A DNA stretch of 64,000 nt, from the NCBI RefSeq assembly GCF_004803475.1, contig NZ_SRKY01000001.1:186001-250000 (forward strand). The letters are read 5' to 3'. Position numbers and translations under genes: made by a program. Shown piece after piece: positions 1 through 7,885 of the stretch. The first letter of the stretch is position 1, and each line of letters starts with the position of its first letter. The stretch is from Aliishimia ponticola. GTDB lineage: Bacteria; Pseudomonadota; Alphaproteobacteria; Rhodobacterales; Rhodobacteraceae. The notes under the pieces were generated by a model. It ran no database searches. It was not told the origin of the DNA and worked only from the letters and a program-made list of their open reading frames with translations.

Positions 1-384
1 CAGCAGGGTCGAGACCAGCACGCGCCGCCGCATCAGATAGGGCAGCACCGGCGCGAAACTGTCGCCCCCCAGGGTCAGGATCAGCCTTACGCGCTGATGC
101 TCCACCATATCGCGCGTGGCGGCGAGGGTCGCGTCCGGCCCAAGCGCGCTGTCATGGGTGACGATCTCTACCCGGTGGCGCCGCCCGGCGATCATCAGAC
201 CGCCCGACGCATTGATCCCCTGCACCCAAAGGCGGCACCCATCGATGCCCTGCTGACCCCACTCTGCCTCCGGCCCGGTGAGGGGCGTGACAAAGCCAAT
301 TCGGACAGGAGACCGATTCTGCGCGCCCAATAACTTGAGCGAACCAGTTACCGCGAGGCGCTGTGCGAACGAAACACTGCTCAT
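1..384 (-). CDS. Periplasmic-binding-protein-like (type I, LivK/AmiC-like) N-terminal fragment
   Basis: The minus-strand frame is open from an ATG at 384 to the window edge (128 codons, C-terminus missing). AAGGA lies 7 nt upstream of the ATG. The stretch VRIGFVTPLTGPEAEWG followed by an INASGG-like turn is the typical opening of Leu/Ile/Val-type substrate-binding proteins, which bind small ligands for ABC transporters or act as cytoplasmic sensors (AmiC type). About 33 mostly polar residues precede this fold, and I see no convincing hydrophobic signal peptide. An upstream in-frame TTG would not add one. The gene is divergent from tmm, so a methylated-amine or amide ligand is a fair guess, but the sequence does not show it. 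Confidence 0.75.
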   Translation of the reverse strand, partial: MSSVSFAQRLAVTGSLKLLGAQNRSPVRIGFVTPLTGPEAEWGQQGIDGCRLWVQGINASGGLMIAGRRHRVEIVTHDSALGPDATLAATRDMVEHQRVRLILTLGGDSFAPVLPYLMRRRVLVSTLL

Positions 385-555
385 AAATTCATCCTTATCC
401 GGTTTCTCGCTCAAATTCTGCCGAAATTTTAGGGAAATAAAATTTCTACAGGGGAAATAATTGACCGATTGGCACCGCGCGCCCCTCAATGGTTCACGAC
501 GCTGGACCAGTTTCCGAACCTGGTATGGACCAAATTCTGAGCAGAGGGGAAGATC
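385..555. promoter_or_regulatory. Divergent intergenic region with paired repeats upstream of tmm
   Basis: This is the only non-coding space between the binding-protein gene and tmm. It holds an AT-rich block containing GGGAAATAA twice (432-440 and 452-460, a 20-nt period, about two helical turns). It also has TGGACCA twice (503-509 and 526-532) and the inverted repeat ACCAG/CTGGT (506-510, 520-524). Repeats at such spacing suit a dimeric regulator, but no regulator is known for them and no clear -10 box could be fixed. Confidence 0.4.
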
Positions 556-1899
556 ATGTCGAAACGTGTTGCAGTCATTGGGGCCGGACCGTCCGGCCTT
601 GCGCAGCTCAGGGCATTTCAGTCGGCCGCCGAAAAGGGAGAGGACATCCCAGAGGTCGTCTGCTTCGAAAAACAGAGCAATTGGGGCGGGCTTTGGAACT
701 ACACGTGGCGCACCGGTCTCGATGAGAATGGCGAGCCTGTGCATTGCTCCATGTATCGTTACCTGTGGTCCAACGGCCCGAAAGAGGGGCTGGAATTCGC
801 GGACTATTCGTTCGAGGAACATTTCGGCAAGCAGATCGCATCCTACCCGCCGCGTGCGGTGCTTTTCGATTATATCGAAGGGCGGGTGATCAAGGCGGAT
901 GTGCGCAAGTGGATCCGGTTCAACAGCCCCGTGCGCTGGGTGGATTACGACGCAGAGACCGGCAAGTTCACCGTTACCGTGCATGACCACGACAAGGACA
1001 GCTCCTATAGCGAGGAATTCGACTATGTGATCTGCGCCTCTGGGCATTTTTCGACCCCGAACGTGCCCTATTACGAGGGGTTCGACAATTTCAACGGCCG
1101 GATCGTCCATGCCCATGACTTCCGCGATGCGCGTGAATTTACCGGCAAGGATGTGCTGGTGGTGGGCGCGTCCTATTCGGCCGAGGATATCGGCTCGCAA
1201 TGCTGGAAATACGGCGCCAAGTCGATCACCAGCTGCTACCGCTCTGCGCCGATGGGCTTTGCCTGGCCGGAGAACTGGGAAGAGAAGCCCGCGCTGCAAA
1301 AGCTGGACGGCAAGACCGCGTATTTTGCCGATGGCACGACCAAGGATGTCGATGCGATCATCCTGTGCACCGGCTACAAGCACTTCTTCAGCTTCCTGCC
1401 CGACGATCTGCGCCTGAAGACTGCCAACCGGTTGGCCAGTGCGGATCTCTACAAGGGGGTGGTCTATGTCCACAACCCGGCGATGTTCTATCTGGGGATG
1501 CAGGACCAGTGGTTCACCTTCAATATGTTCGATGCGCAGGCATGGTGGGTGCGCGATGCCATCATGGGCAAGATCGCACTGCCCAATGACAAGGACGCGA
1601 TGCTGGCCGATGTGGCCGAGCGCGAGGCGCGCGAAGAGGCCAGCGATGACGTGAAATACGCCATCAAGTATCAGGCGGAATACGTGAAGGAGCTGGTGGC
1701 CGAGACGGATTACCCCAGCTTCGACATCGATGGGGCCTGTCAGGCGTTCTTCGAATGGAAGGCGCATAAGGCCGAAGACATCATGGCCTTCCGCAACAAC
1801 AGCTACAAATCGGTCATCACCGGCACCATGGCGCCTGTCCACCATACCCCGTGGAAAGACGCGCTGGACGACTCGATGGAAGTCTATCTGCAAAACTGA
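556..1899 (+). CDS. tmm: Trimethylamine monooxygenase (flavin-containing)
   Basis: This 447-aa class B flavin monooxygenase oxidises trimethylamine to TMAO using NADPH and O2 in the cytoplasm. Visible motifs are the FAD-binding GAGPSG (residues 9-14), the FMO identity motif [11 protein letters not shown] (179-189), the NADPH-binding [10 protein letters not shown] (204-213) and a CTGYKH segment. Length and motifs match bacterial Tmm of Roseobacter and SAR11 bacteria. The ATG is preceded by AGAGGGGA. tdm starts 9 nt after the stop, so its product TMAO is the substrate of the next enzyme. Related FMOs also oxidise other small amines and sulfides. The tdm and dmm neighbours argue strongly for TMA. 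Confidence 0.93.
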   Translation: MSKRVAVIGAGPSGLAQLRAFQSAAEKGEDIPEVVCFEKQSNWGGLWNYTWRTGLDENGEPVHCSMYRYLWSNGPKEGLEFADYSFEEHFGKQIASYPPRAVLFDYIEGRVIKADVRKWIRFNSPVRWVDYDAETGKFTVTVHDHDKDSSYSEEFDYVICASGHFSTPNVPYYEGFDNFNGRIVHAHDFRDAREFTGKDVLVVGASYSAEDIGSQCWKYGAKSITSCYRSAPMGFAWPENWEEKPALQKLDGKTAYFADGTTKDVDAIILCTGYKHFFSFLPDDLRLKTANRLASADLYKGVVYVHNPAMFYLGMQDQWFTFNMFDAQAWWVRDAIMGKIALPNDKDAMLADVAEREAREEASDDVKYAIKYQAEYVKELVAETDYPSFDIDGACQAFFEWKAHKAEDIMAFRNNSYKSVITGTMAPVHHTPWKDALDDSMEVYLQN

Positions 1900-1908
1900 A
1901 GAAGGAGC

Positions 1909-4326
1909 GTGGCCGGGTCTGTCCCGGTCACCCAAAAGCCCATGCTGGACGATATCCTCCGCGCAGATTTCCGCCCCGGCCCGCCGCGCCCGACGCGCGT
2001 GCGGCGGCCATCCGGCATGATCCGGCTGCGCGGCGAGGAACGGCATGGGATACCGGGGGCAGGGGCCATTTTGGTCGAATTGCGACCCGGTGACCGGATC
2101 GAACTGGTGAATGACGAAGGTGGCCAGCGGGCCGAGCTTGTGGCGATCCATCCCGATGGGCGCGCCGACGCGGGTCTGCTGGGCGCGGCGGCGGAGGGCT
2201 CCGCCACGGGGCTTGTCGCACTGATCGGCGCGGGCGGTCCGCCGTCCAAACGCGTGCGGGCAGGCTGCGCGCGGCGCGGGCTTGATCTGGACACGGCGCT
2301 GAGGGCCGGGCAGGCGGTATCGCTGTTCGGCACGGCCAGCCCGGAGGGCGATCGCGCGGCATTCACTGCGCAAGGGCCGGGCTATGCGATCGTGGCAGCC
2401 CCCGGCACGCCGATGGATCTGGAACGGCAGGACACCGCCACGCCGCTGACACTGCATCTGACCCGCGCCAATCCCGATCTGAGCCCGCGTTTCGATCTGC
2501 CGGACCCTCTGGCCGATCCGATCCTCGATCTGCGCGTGCGCTCCGCCACCGCCGAGGCGTATCGGATCAAGGCAGGCGAGTATTTCCAGATCATCGATGT
2601 GGATGGCCGCCAATGCACGGATTTCCAATGCTTTGACGCCCGCAAGCTGGATCGCGGTATCGCCCATCCACTGGACGTGACGACCACGCGCACGCTGCAA
2701 CACCACGCCTATCCGATGCCGGGGCTACACGGGAAGTATTTCGATCAGGACATGGTGCCGCTGGTCGAGGTCATTCAGGACACATGCGGGCGGCACGATG
2801 CCTTCGCGCTGGCCTGTGCGGCCAAGTATTACGACGATATCGGCTATCCCGGCCATGCCAACTGCTCGGACAATTTCAACAGCGCGCTGGCCGATTACGG
2901 CGTGCCTGCGCGGCCCGGCTGGATGGCGGCGAATTTCTTCTTCAACACCGCCGTGGACGACCATGGCGTGCTGCTGGCGGACGAGCCGTGGTCGCGTCCG
3001 GGCGACTACGTGATGCTGCGGGCGCTGACCGATATCGTCTGCGTTTCTTCTGCCTGTCCCGATGACACCTCTTCGGCCAATGGCTGGGATCTCACCGACA
3101 TTCACGTGCGCAGCTATTCCGGCACCGAGCGTTTTCAACGCGCCGCCGCATGGCGTGCCACCCCAGACGCGGAGCCTGTGATGACGCGCGAAACTGCCTT
3201 CCACGACAAGTTTGCGGCCATGACCCGTGATTTCGTGGATTACAAGGGCTTCTGGCTGCCCAATTCCTTCCCGACCACCGATGCCGTGGAAAGCTATTGG
3301 GCGTGCCGCGAGGGCGTCGTGGCGCTGGACCTCTCCGCGCTGCGCAAATTCGAAGTCACCGGCCCCGATGCCGAAGCGCTGATGAACTGGGTGCTAACGC
3401 GCAACGTCGAAAAGCTGGGCGTGGGGCAGGTGGTCTATACGGCCATGTGCTACCCCCATGGCGGGATGATCGACGACGGCACGCTGTTCCGCCTTGGCGC
3501 GCAGAACTTCCGCTGGATCGGCGGCTCTGACGAGGGCGGCGTGTGGATGCGCGAACAGGCCGAGGCGCTGGGGCTGAACGTGCTGATCCGGTCCTCCACC
3601 GATCAGATGCACAATCTGGCTGTGCAAGGCCCCAAGTCGCGCGGCCTGATGGCCGAGGTGATCTGGACCGCCCCCCATCAGCCCGCAATTCAGGATCTGG
3701 GCTGGTTCCGCTTTACCGTGGGCCGCATCGGCGGGCCGCAGGGCGCGCCGGTCGTGGTTTCGCGCACGGGCTATACGGGCGAGCTTGGCTATGAGGTGTT
3801 CTGCCACCCCAAGGATGGGGCAGAGGTCTTTGACGCGATCTGGGCGGCCGGCACGCCGCTGGGCATCCGCCCGCTGGGGCTGGAAGGGCTGGACCTGCTG
3901 CGCATCGAAGCGGGCCTGATCTTTGCCGATTACGATTTCACCGATCAGACCGACCCGTTCGAGGCCGGCATCGGCTTTACCGTTCCGCTGAAGTCGAAAA
4001 CCGCCGATTTCGTGGGCCGCGATGCCCTGATCCGCCGCAAGGAAACGCCCGCCCGCAAGCTGGTCGGGCTGGAGATCGAAGGCCAGGAGCCGGTGGCGCA
4101 TGGCGATCCGGTGCGGATCGGACGCGCGCAGGTGGGCGAGGTGACATCTGCCATGCGCTCTCCGCGTCTGGGCCGCATGATCGCGCTGGCCCGCATCGAC
4201 GTGGCCCATGCCGAGATCGGCACCGAGGTCGAGATCGGACAATTGGACGGACATATCAAACGGGTCGAAGCACGGATTTCGCCCTTCCCACACTACGACC
4301 CGAAGAAAGAACGCCCACGGTCATAA
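1909..4326 (+). CDS. tdm: Trimethylamine N-oxide demethylase (DUF1989-GcvT fusion)
   Basis: The 805-aa protein cleaves TMAO to dimethylamine and formaldehyde. Residues 1-200 form an extra N-terminal region. About 205-430 is a DUF1989 (urea-carboxylase-associated) domain carrying the zinc demethylation site; its likely ligands include the CGRHD (293-297) and SACPDD (382-387) cysteines and histidine. About 435-800 is a GcvT-like tetrahydrofolate domain that can trap the formaldehyde. This domain order and size match Tdm of methylotrophs and roseobacters. The start is uncertain: GTG 1909 sits only 1 nt after GAAGGAG, which is too close, while the in-frame ATG at 1942 lacks a ribosome site. Confidence 0.92.
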   Translation: MAGSVPVTQKPMLDDILRADFRPGPPRPTRVRRPSGMIRLRGEERHGIPGAGAILVELRPGDRIELVNDEGGQRAELVAIHPDGRADAGLLGAAAEGSATGLVALIGAGGPPSKRVRAGCARRGLDLDTALRAGQAVSLFGTASPEGDRAAFTAQGPGYAIVAAPGTPMDLERQDTATPLTLHLTRANPDLSPRFDLPDPLADPILDLRVRSATAEAYRIKAGEYFQIIDVDGRQCTDFQCFDARKLDRGIAHPLDVTTTRTLQHHAYPMPGLHGKYFDQDMVPLVEVIQDTCGRHDAFALACAAKYYDDIGYPGHANCSDNFNSALADYGVPARPGWMAANFFFNTAVDDHGVLLADEPWSRPGDYVMLRALTDIVCVSSACPDDTSSANGWDLTDIHVRSYSGTERFQRAAAWRATPDAEPVMTRETAFHDKFAAMTRDFVDYKGFWLPNSFPTTDAVESYWACREGVVALDLSALRKFEVTGPDAEALMNWVLTRNVEKLGVGQVVYTAMCYPHGGMIDDGTLFRLGAQNFRWIGGSDEGGVWMREQAEALGLNVLIRSSTDQMHNLAVQGPKSRGLMAEVIWTAPHQPAIQDLGWFRFTVGRIGGPQGAPVVVSRTGYTGELGYEVFCHPKDGAEVFDAIWAAGTPLGIRPLGLEGLDLLRIEAGLIFADYDFTDQTDPFEAGIGFTVPLKSKTADFVGRDALIRRKETPARKLVGLEIEGQEPVAHGDPVRIGRAQVGEVTSAMRSPRLGRMIALARIDVAHAEIGTEVEIGQLDGHIKRVEARISPFPHYDPKKERPRS

Positions 4327-4395
4327 GGCCGGGGATGGGGAGGGAAACTCCACGCGGGCGGCGCGCCGTCCGGAGACACAACAAGGAGCTTGGAC

Positions 4396-5778
4396 GTGGA
4401 ACAGGAACTGGCAAACTTGGCGGCAACAGTCGCCGAACTGGAGGCAAAGGCGGCCGCGACCGGCAGTATTTTCTCCGAAACCTTCTACTACTTGACGATC
4501 CCCCTCATGGTGCTGATCCATGTGGGCTTTCTTGCCTATGAGATGGGCGCATCGCGGTCGAAAAACGCGCTGGCGTCAGGCATCAAGAATATCCTCGCCT
4601 TCGCGATGATCGTGCCGTTCTTCTATTATGTCGGCTGGTGGATCTACTGGGCCTTCCCCACAGGGCTGAGCGGCGCGATGGGCGCCATGGAAATCTCCGG
4701 CTTTGCCTATGCAAACGAGATCGCAAGCCCGACCAGCCCTTACATGGGTCCGAACCTTGCCGACCAGGCGTCGGGTGTGTTCTGGGGCGCGTTCGTCCTG
4801 TTCGCGGCCACCACCGCGTCGATCCTGTCCGGGTCGGTGATCGAGCGTATCCAGTTGACCGGCTTTATCGTGCTGGCCGTTGTGCTGGGCGCCTTCGTGT
4901 GGATTCTTGCCGCCGCTTGGGGCTGGCATGCAGATGGCTGGCTGGTCACAAAGCTTGGCTATCACGATTTCGGCGCATCGGGCGTTGTCCACATGATCGC
5001 GGGCTTCTTCGCGCTGGGCGTTCTGCTCAACCTTGGGCCGCGGATCGGCAAGTTCAACGCCGATGGCAGCGCCAACCAGCTTGCCGGGCACTCCATGCCG
5101 ATGACGCTGATCGGCCTGATGCTGATCATCGCGGGCTTCTGGGGCTTTCTCATGGGCTGCGTTATCGTCCCGGGTGAGGCCTGGTCCTGGAGCGGCAAGA
5201 TCGAAACGTCGATCTATGGCACGCCGATGACCATGTCGGGCATGACCTTCAACGTGCTGATGGCCTTTGCGGGCGGCATCATCGGCGCCTGGATGACCAC
5301 GCGCGATCCGTTCTGGATGATGTCCGGCGCGCTGGGCGGGATCATTTCGGCCGCAGCCGGGATCGATCTGTGGTGGCCGCCGCTGGCCTTCGTGATCGGC
5401 TTCATCGGGGCCTGCATGATGCCCTTCGTCGCCAGCTTTATCGAGCGGATGAAGATCGACGATGCGGTCGGCGCGTTCACCGTCCACGGCTTCCTTGGCC
5501 TTTGGGGCGTGATCGCTGTCGGTATCGTCGGCAGCGGCTATCCGGCGATGTTCGGCGACGCGGACGTGATCGAAATCTCGCTCATGGGCCAGCTGGGCGG
5601 CGCGGCTGTCATGGCGCTGCTGGGCTTCGTGCCGGGCTATGCCGTGTCCTTCCTTCTCAAGGTGACTGGGATGCTGCGCGTGCCGGAAGCGGCGGAAGTG
5701 CTGGGTCTCGATCTGACCAAGGTGCCGTCCTCCGCTTACCCGGAATCGATCCACCCCTCTGTCTCGCCCGCTGAATAA
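4396..5778 (+). CDS. Ammonium transporter, Amt family (methylated-amine locus paralogue)
   Basis: This is an approximately 460-aa polytopic inner-membrane protein of the Amt/Rh family with about 11 hydrophobic segments. Both conserved pore histidines are present (GVVHMIAG and TVHGFLG contexts). I chose GTG 4396 because AAGGAG ends 7 nt before it; a TTG at 4390 is too close to that site. The first 25 or so residues (EQELANLAATVAELEAKAAA) are Glu/Ala/Leu-rich and coiled-coil-like, which is unusual for Amt. Its position between tdm and dmm suggests uptake or recapture of ammonium or methylammonium during methylated-amine use. The true substrate cannot be read from sequence. Confidence 0.88.
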   Translation: MEQELANLAATVAELEAKAAATGSIFSETFYYLTIPLMVLIHVGFLAYEMGASRSKNALASGIKNILAFAMIVPFFYYVGWWIYWAFPTGLSGAMGAMEISGFAYANEIASPTSPYMGPNLADQASGVFWGAFVLFAATTASILSGSVIERIQLTGFIVLAVVLGAFVWILAAAWGWHADGWLVTKLGYHDFGASGVVHMIAGFFALGVLLNLGPRIGKFNADGSANQLAGHSMPMTLIGLMLIIAGFWGFLMGCVIVPGEAWSWSGKIETSIYGTPMTMSGMTFNVLMAFAGGIIGAWMTTRDPFWMMSGALGGIISAAAGIDLWWPPLAFVIGFIGACMMPFVASFIERMKIDDAVGAFTVHGFLGLWGVIAVGIVGSGYPAMFGDADVIEISLMGQLGGAAVMALLGFVPGYAVSFLLKVTGMLRVPEAAEVLGLDLTKVPSSAYPESIHPSVSPAE

Positions 5779-5814
5779 GCGGACGGGCTCGCTCTTAATC
5801 GGAAAGGAAACAAG

Positions 5815-5985
5815 ATGAACCCTGTAACCGCTGGAACCTGGGATGGATTTGAAGGCGCCTATTACACCGGCTTTGGCAGCATGGAACTGATCTGGCTGCT
5901 GGCCACCATGGTGCTGCTGGGTATCGCCATCTTCCTTGGCAACAAGCACGAGAAATCGGCCTACGACGCGGTCGAAAAACGCTAA
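5815..5985 (+). CDS. Small single-TM protein next to the Amt gene (56 aa)
   Basis: The ATG at 5815 follows GGAAAGGAAA and opens a 56-codon frame ending at TAA 5985. The protein has a polar N-terminus rich in Gly and aromatic residues (MNPVTAGTWDGFEGAYYTGF), one hydrophobic helix at about residues 24-42 (LIWLLATMVLLGIAIFLG) and a charged tail (NKHEKSAYDAVEKR). It starts 36 nt after the Amt stop and is followed by a strong hairpin. I do not recognise a named family. A single-pass membrane partner or subunit of the Amt transporter is the simplest inference. The strong ribosome site and biased codon use support it being real. Confidence 0.75.
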   Translation: MNPVTAGTWDGFEGAYYTGFGSMELIWLLATMVLLGIAIFLGNKHEKSAYDAVEKR

Positions 5986-5998
5986 GGCCACGGCCTTT

Positions 5999-6027
5999 GG
6001 TCCGGGGCGGTCCCGCTGCCCCGGACC
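5999..6027 (+). terminator. Strong stem-loop between the small gene and dmmD
   Basis: GGTCCGGGGC (5999-6008) and GCCCCGGACC (6018-6027) form a perfect 10-bp stem with a 9-nt loop. No T-run follows, so this is more likely an mRNA-stabilising or attenuating hairpin that separates Amt and small-protein expression from dmm than a classical intrinsic terminator. Confidence 0.5.
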
Positions 6028-6078
6028 CTTGCAGAACACACAAGAACAAGACGCTAGACAGGTTAGGAAGACAGACAA

Positions 6079-7212
6079 ATGACCGCATCATGGAGATTTT
6101 CAGCCCTTGCCGACCGGCACCGCGCCATGGGCTCCGATCTGGAGGACTGGAGCGGCATGGGCACCGCCTGGAGTTATGACAAGGACCAGACCGAAGAATA
6201 CCTTGCCATTCGCACCAAGGCGGGCGTCATGGATGTATCCGGTCTCAAGAAGGTGCATGTGATCGGCCCCCATGCCAGCCACGTGATCGACCGCGCCGTG
6301 ACGCGCGATATCGAAAAGCTCAAACCGGGGCGTTCGACCTATGCCTGTATGCTGAACGAGCAGGGCAAATTCGTCGATGATTGCGTGATCTACCGCATGG
6401 GCCCGCATAGCTTCATGGTGGTGCATGGCTCTGGCGCGGGACACGAGCAGCTGACAATGGCGGCGACCGGGCGCAATGTGTCGGTGCTGTTCGACGACGA
6501 TCTGCACGACATTTCGCTGCAAGGCCCGCTGGCCGTGGATTTTCTGGAAAAGCACGTGCCGGGCATCCGCGACGTGGTCTATTTCAGCCACATCCACACC
6601 ATGCTGTTCGGCAAGCCTGTCACGATCTCGCGCACTGGCTATACCGGCGAGCGCGGATACGAGATTTTCTGCCGCCGTCAGGATGCGGTGGAAATCTGGG
6701 ACACGATCGTCGCGGAAGGGGCCGGGATGGGCATCATTCCGACGCGCTTTACCACGCTCGATCTGCTGCGGGCGGAAAGCTATCTGCTGTTCTTCCCCTA
6801 TGACAATTCCGAGATGTACCCGTTCGAGGACGAGGCCCATGGCGACACGCTTTGGGAACTCGGTCTGGATTTCACCGTGTCCAAGGGCAAGACCGGCTTT
6901 CGCGGCGCGGAAGAGCATTACCGCCTCAAGGGCAAGGAACGGTTCAAGATCTACGGCGTCAAGCTGGAGGGCACCGAACCGGCGGCCGAGGGCGCGCCGC
7001 TGCTCAAGGATGGCAAGCAGGTCGGTGTCGTCACCATCGGCATGTACAGCCCGCTGAACGAACACAATGTGGGCATCGCCCGGATGCCGGTCGATTGCGC
7101 CGTGCCGGGCACCGCGCTGACCGTGCAGAACCCCGATGGCGAGATCGCCGCGACCGCAAGCCCGATGCCGTTCTACGACCCGGACAAGCTGCGCCGGACT
7201 GCGAAAGGCTAA
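6079..7212 (+). CDS. dmmD: GcvT-like tetrahydrofolate protein of the dimethylamine monooxygenase cluster
   Basis: This 377-aa aminomethyltransferase (GcvT/YgfZ-fold) family protein has the folate-site sequence SRTGYTGERGYEIF (about residues 196-209) and a GcvT C-terminal domain. In marine bacteria dmmD is the first gene of dmmDABC and is thought to transfer the C1 unit released from dimethylamine to tetrahydrofolate. It shares the TGYTGE motif with the C-terminal half of Tdm in this locus. AGGAAG lies 8 nt before the ATG. The family also contains GcvT and DmdA, and the flanking dmmA-C genes decide the call. Confidence 0.85.
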   Translation: MTASWRFSALADRHRAMGSDLEDWSGMGTAWSYDKDQTEEYLAIRTKAGVMDVSGLKKVHVIGPHASHVIDRAVTRDIEKLKPGRSTYACMLNEQGKFVDDCVIYRMGPHSFMVVHGSGAGHEQLTMAATGRNVSVLFDDDLHDISLQGPLAVDFLEKHVPGIRDVVYFSHIHTMLFGKPVTISRTGYTGERGYEIFCRRQDAVEIWDTIVAEGAGMGIIPTRFTTLDLLRAESYLLFFPYDNSEMYPFEDEAHGDTLWELGLDFTVSKGKTGFRGAEEHYRLKGKERFKIYGVKLEGTEPAAEGAPLLKDGKQVGVVTIGMYSPLNEHNVGIARMPVDCAVPGTALTVQNPDGEIAATASPMPFYDPDKLRRTAKG

Positions 7213-7220
7213 GGATGTCG

Positions 7221-7251
7221 GCCCTTGCGATGCCTCACGCGTTGCAAGGGC
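7221..7251 (+). repeat. Intra-operon inverted repeat before dmmA
   Basis: GCCCTTGC (7221-7228) and GCAAGGGC (7244-7251) are perfect 8-bp arms with a 15-nt loop in the 70-nt gap between dmmD and dmmA. It could tune relative expression or mRNA stability. No T-run follows. Confidence 0.45.
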
Positions 7252-7282
7252 TGCACCCCCAGCAAAAGACTGAGGATACCCC

Positions 7283-7885
7283 ATGACCCGAGTCACATTT
7301 TCCCCCTCGATCCTGAGCCGCCCGGTCTATGCGCCGCTGGAAAGCCACGGCGCCGGGCCCACGATCATGCTGTGCGACGCCGAAGGGGCGGCGGCCATTC
7401 TGGACCTGGCCGAGCGCGACCCGGCGGTGATGGATTATGCGCATGTGATCTATATCCCGTCGGGCAGCGATTACACCGTGCGGATGCGCGCACTGGAGGC
7501 GCGGCAATATCACGAGGCCCCAAGTTATGACGCGATTACAGCGCGCTACCGCAAGGCCTTGGCCGATGCGACCATGGGCACGCGGCTGTATCTTGCCGGC
7601 ACCGAAGGTCTGATCGGCAAAGCCGCCGCCGAGGCGCTTGCCGCCGGATTGCCCGCGCAGGCCATTCAGGCCGAACATCGCGGCTCCATCGCGCGCCGGA
7701 TGCAATGCGTTCACTGCAAGGGCGTGACCGAAGATGTGACCACCGACCCCTTCACCTGTTCCCATTGCGGTCTGACCCTGTTCGTGCGGGACCATTTCTC
7801 GCGCAGGCTGGGGGCCTTCCAAGGGGTTTGCGTCGATGCCGAAACACCGGGCGAGGTGCCCGAGCGCCAGGAGATTCTTCCATGA
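7283..7885 (+). CDS. dmmA: Dimethylamine monooxygenase subunit DmmA (zinc-ribbon protein)
   Basis: The protein is 200 aa. The N-terminal two thirds form an uncharacterised alpha/beta domain. The C-terminal part holds a zinc ribbon with two CxxC knuckles, CVHC (about 139-142) and CSHC (about 156-159), as in DmmA/HODM accessory subunits. It is an essential small subunit of the dimethylamine monooxygenase complex; its exact role is unsettled. It overlaps dmmB by 4 nt (ATGA), which implies translational coupling. Confidence 0.85.
   Translation: MTRVTFSPSILSRPVYAPLESHGAGPTIMLCDAEGAAAILDLAERDPAVMDYAHVIYIPSGSDYTVRMRALEARQYHEAPSYDAITARYRKALADATMGTRLYLAGTEGLIGKAAAEALAAGLPAQAIQAEHRGSIARRMQCVHCKGVTEDVTTDPFTCSHCGLTLFVRDHFSRRLGAFQGVCVDAETPGEVPERQEILP

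Noticed and set aside
461-490. TTGACC as the -35 of a tmm promoter
   Set aside because: No acceptable -10 lies 16-18 nt downstream, so I left the promoter unassigned.
4576-6078. A 500-codon minus-strand open frame opposite the Amt gene
   Set aside because: It is antisense to the Amt helices, has no similarity that I recognise, and would also cover the small TM gene.
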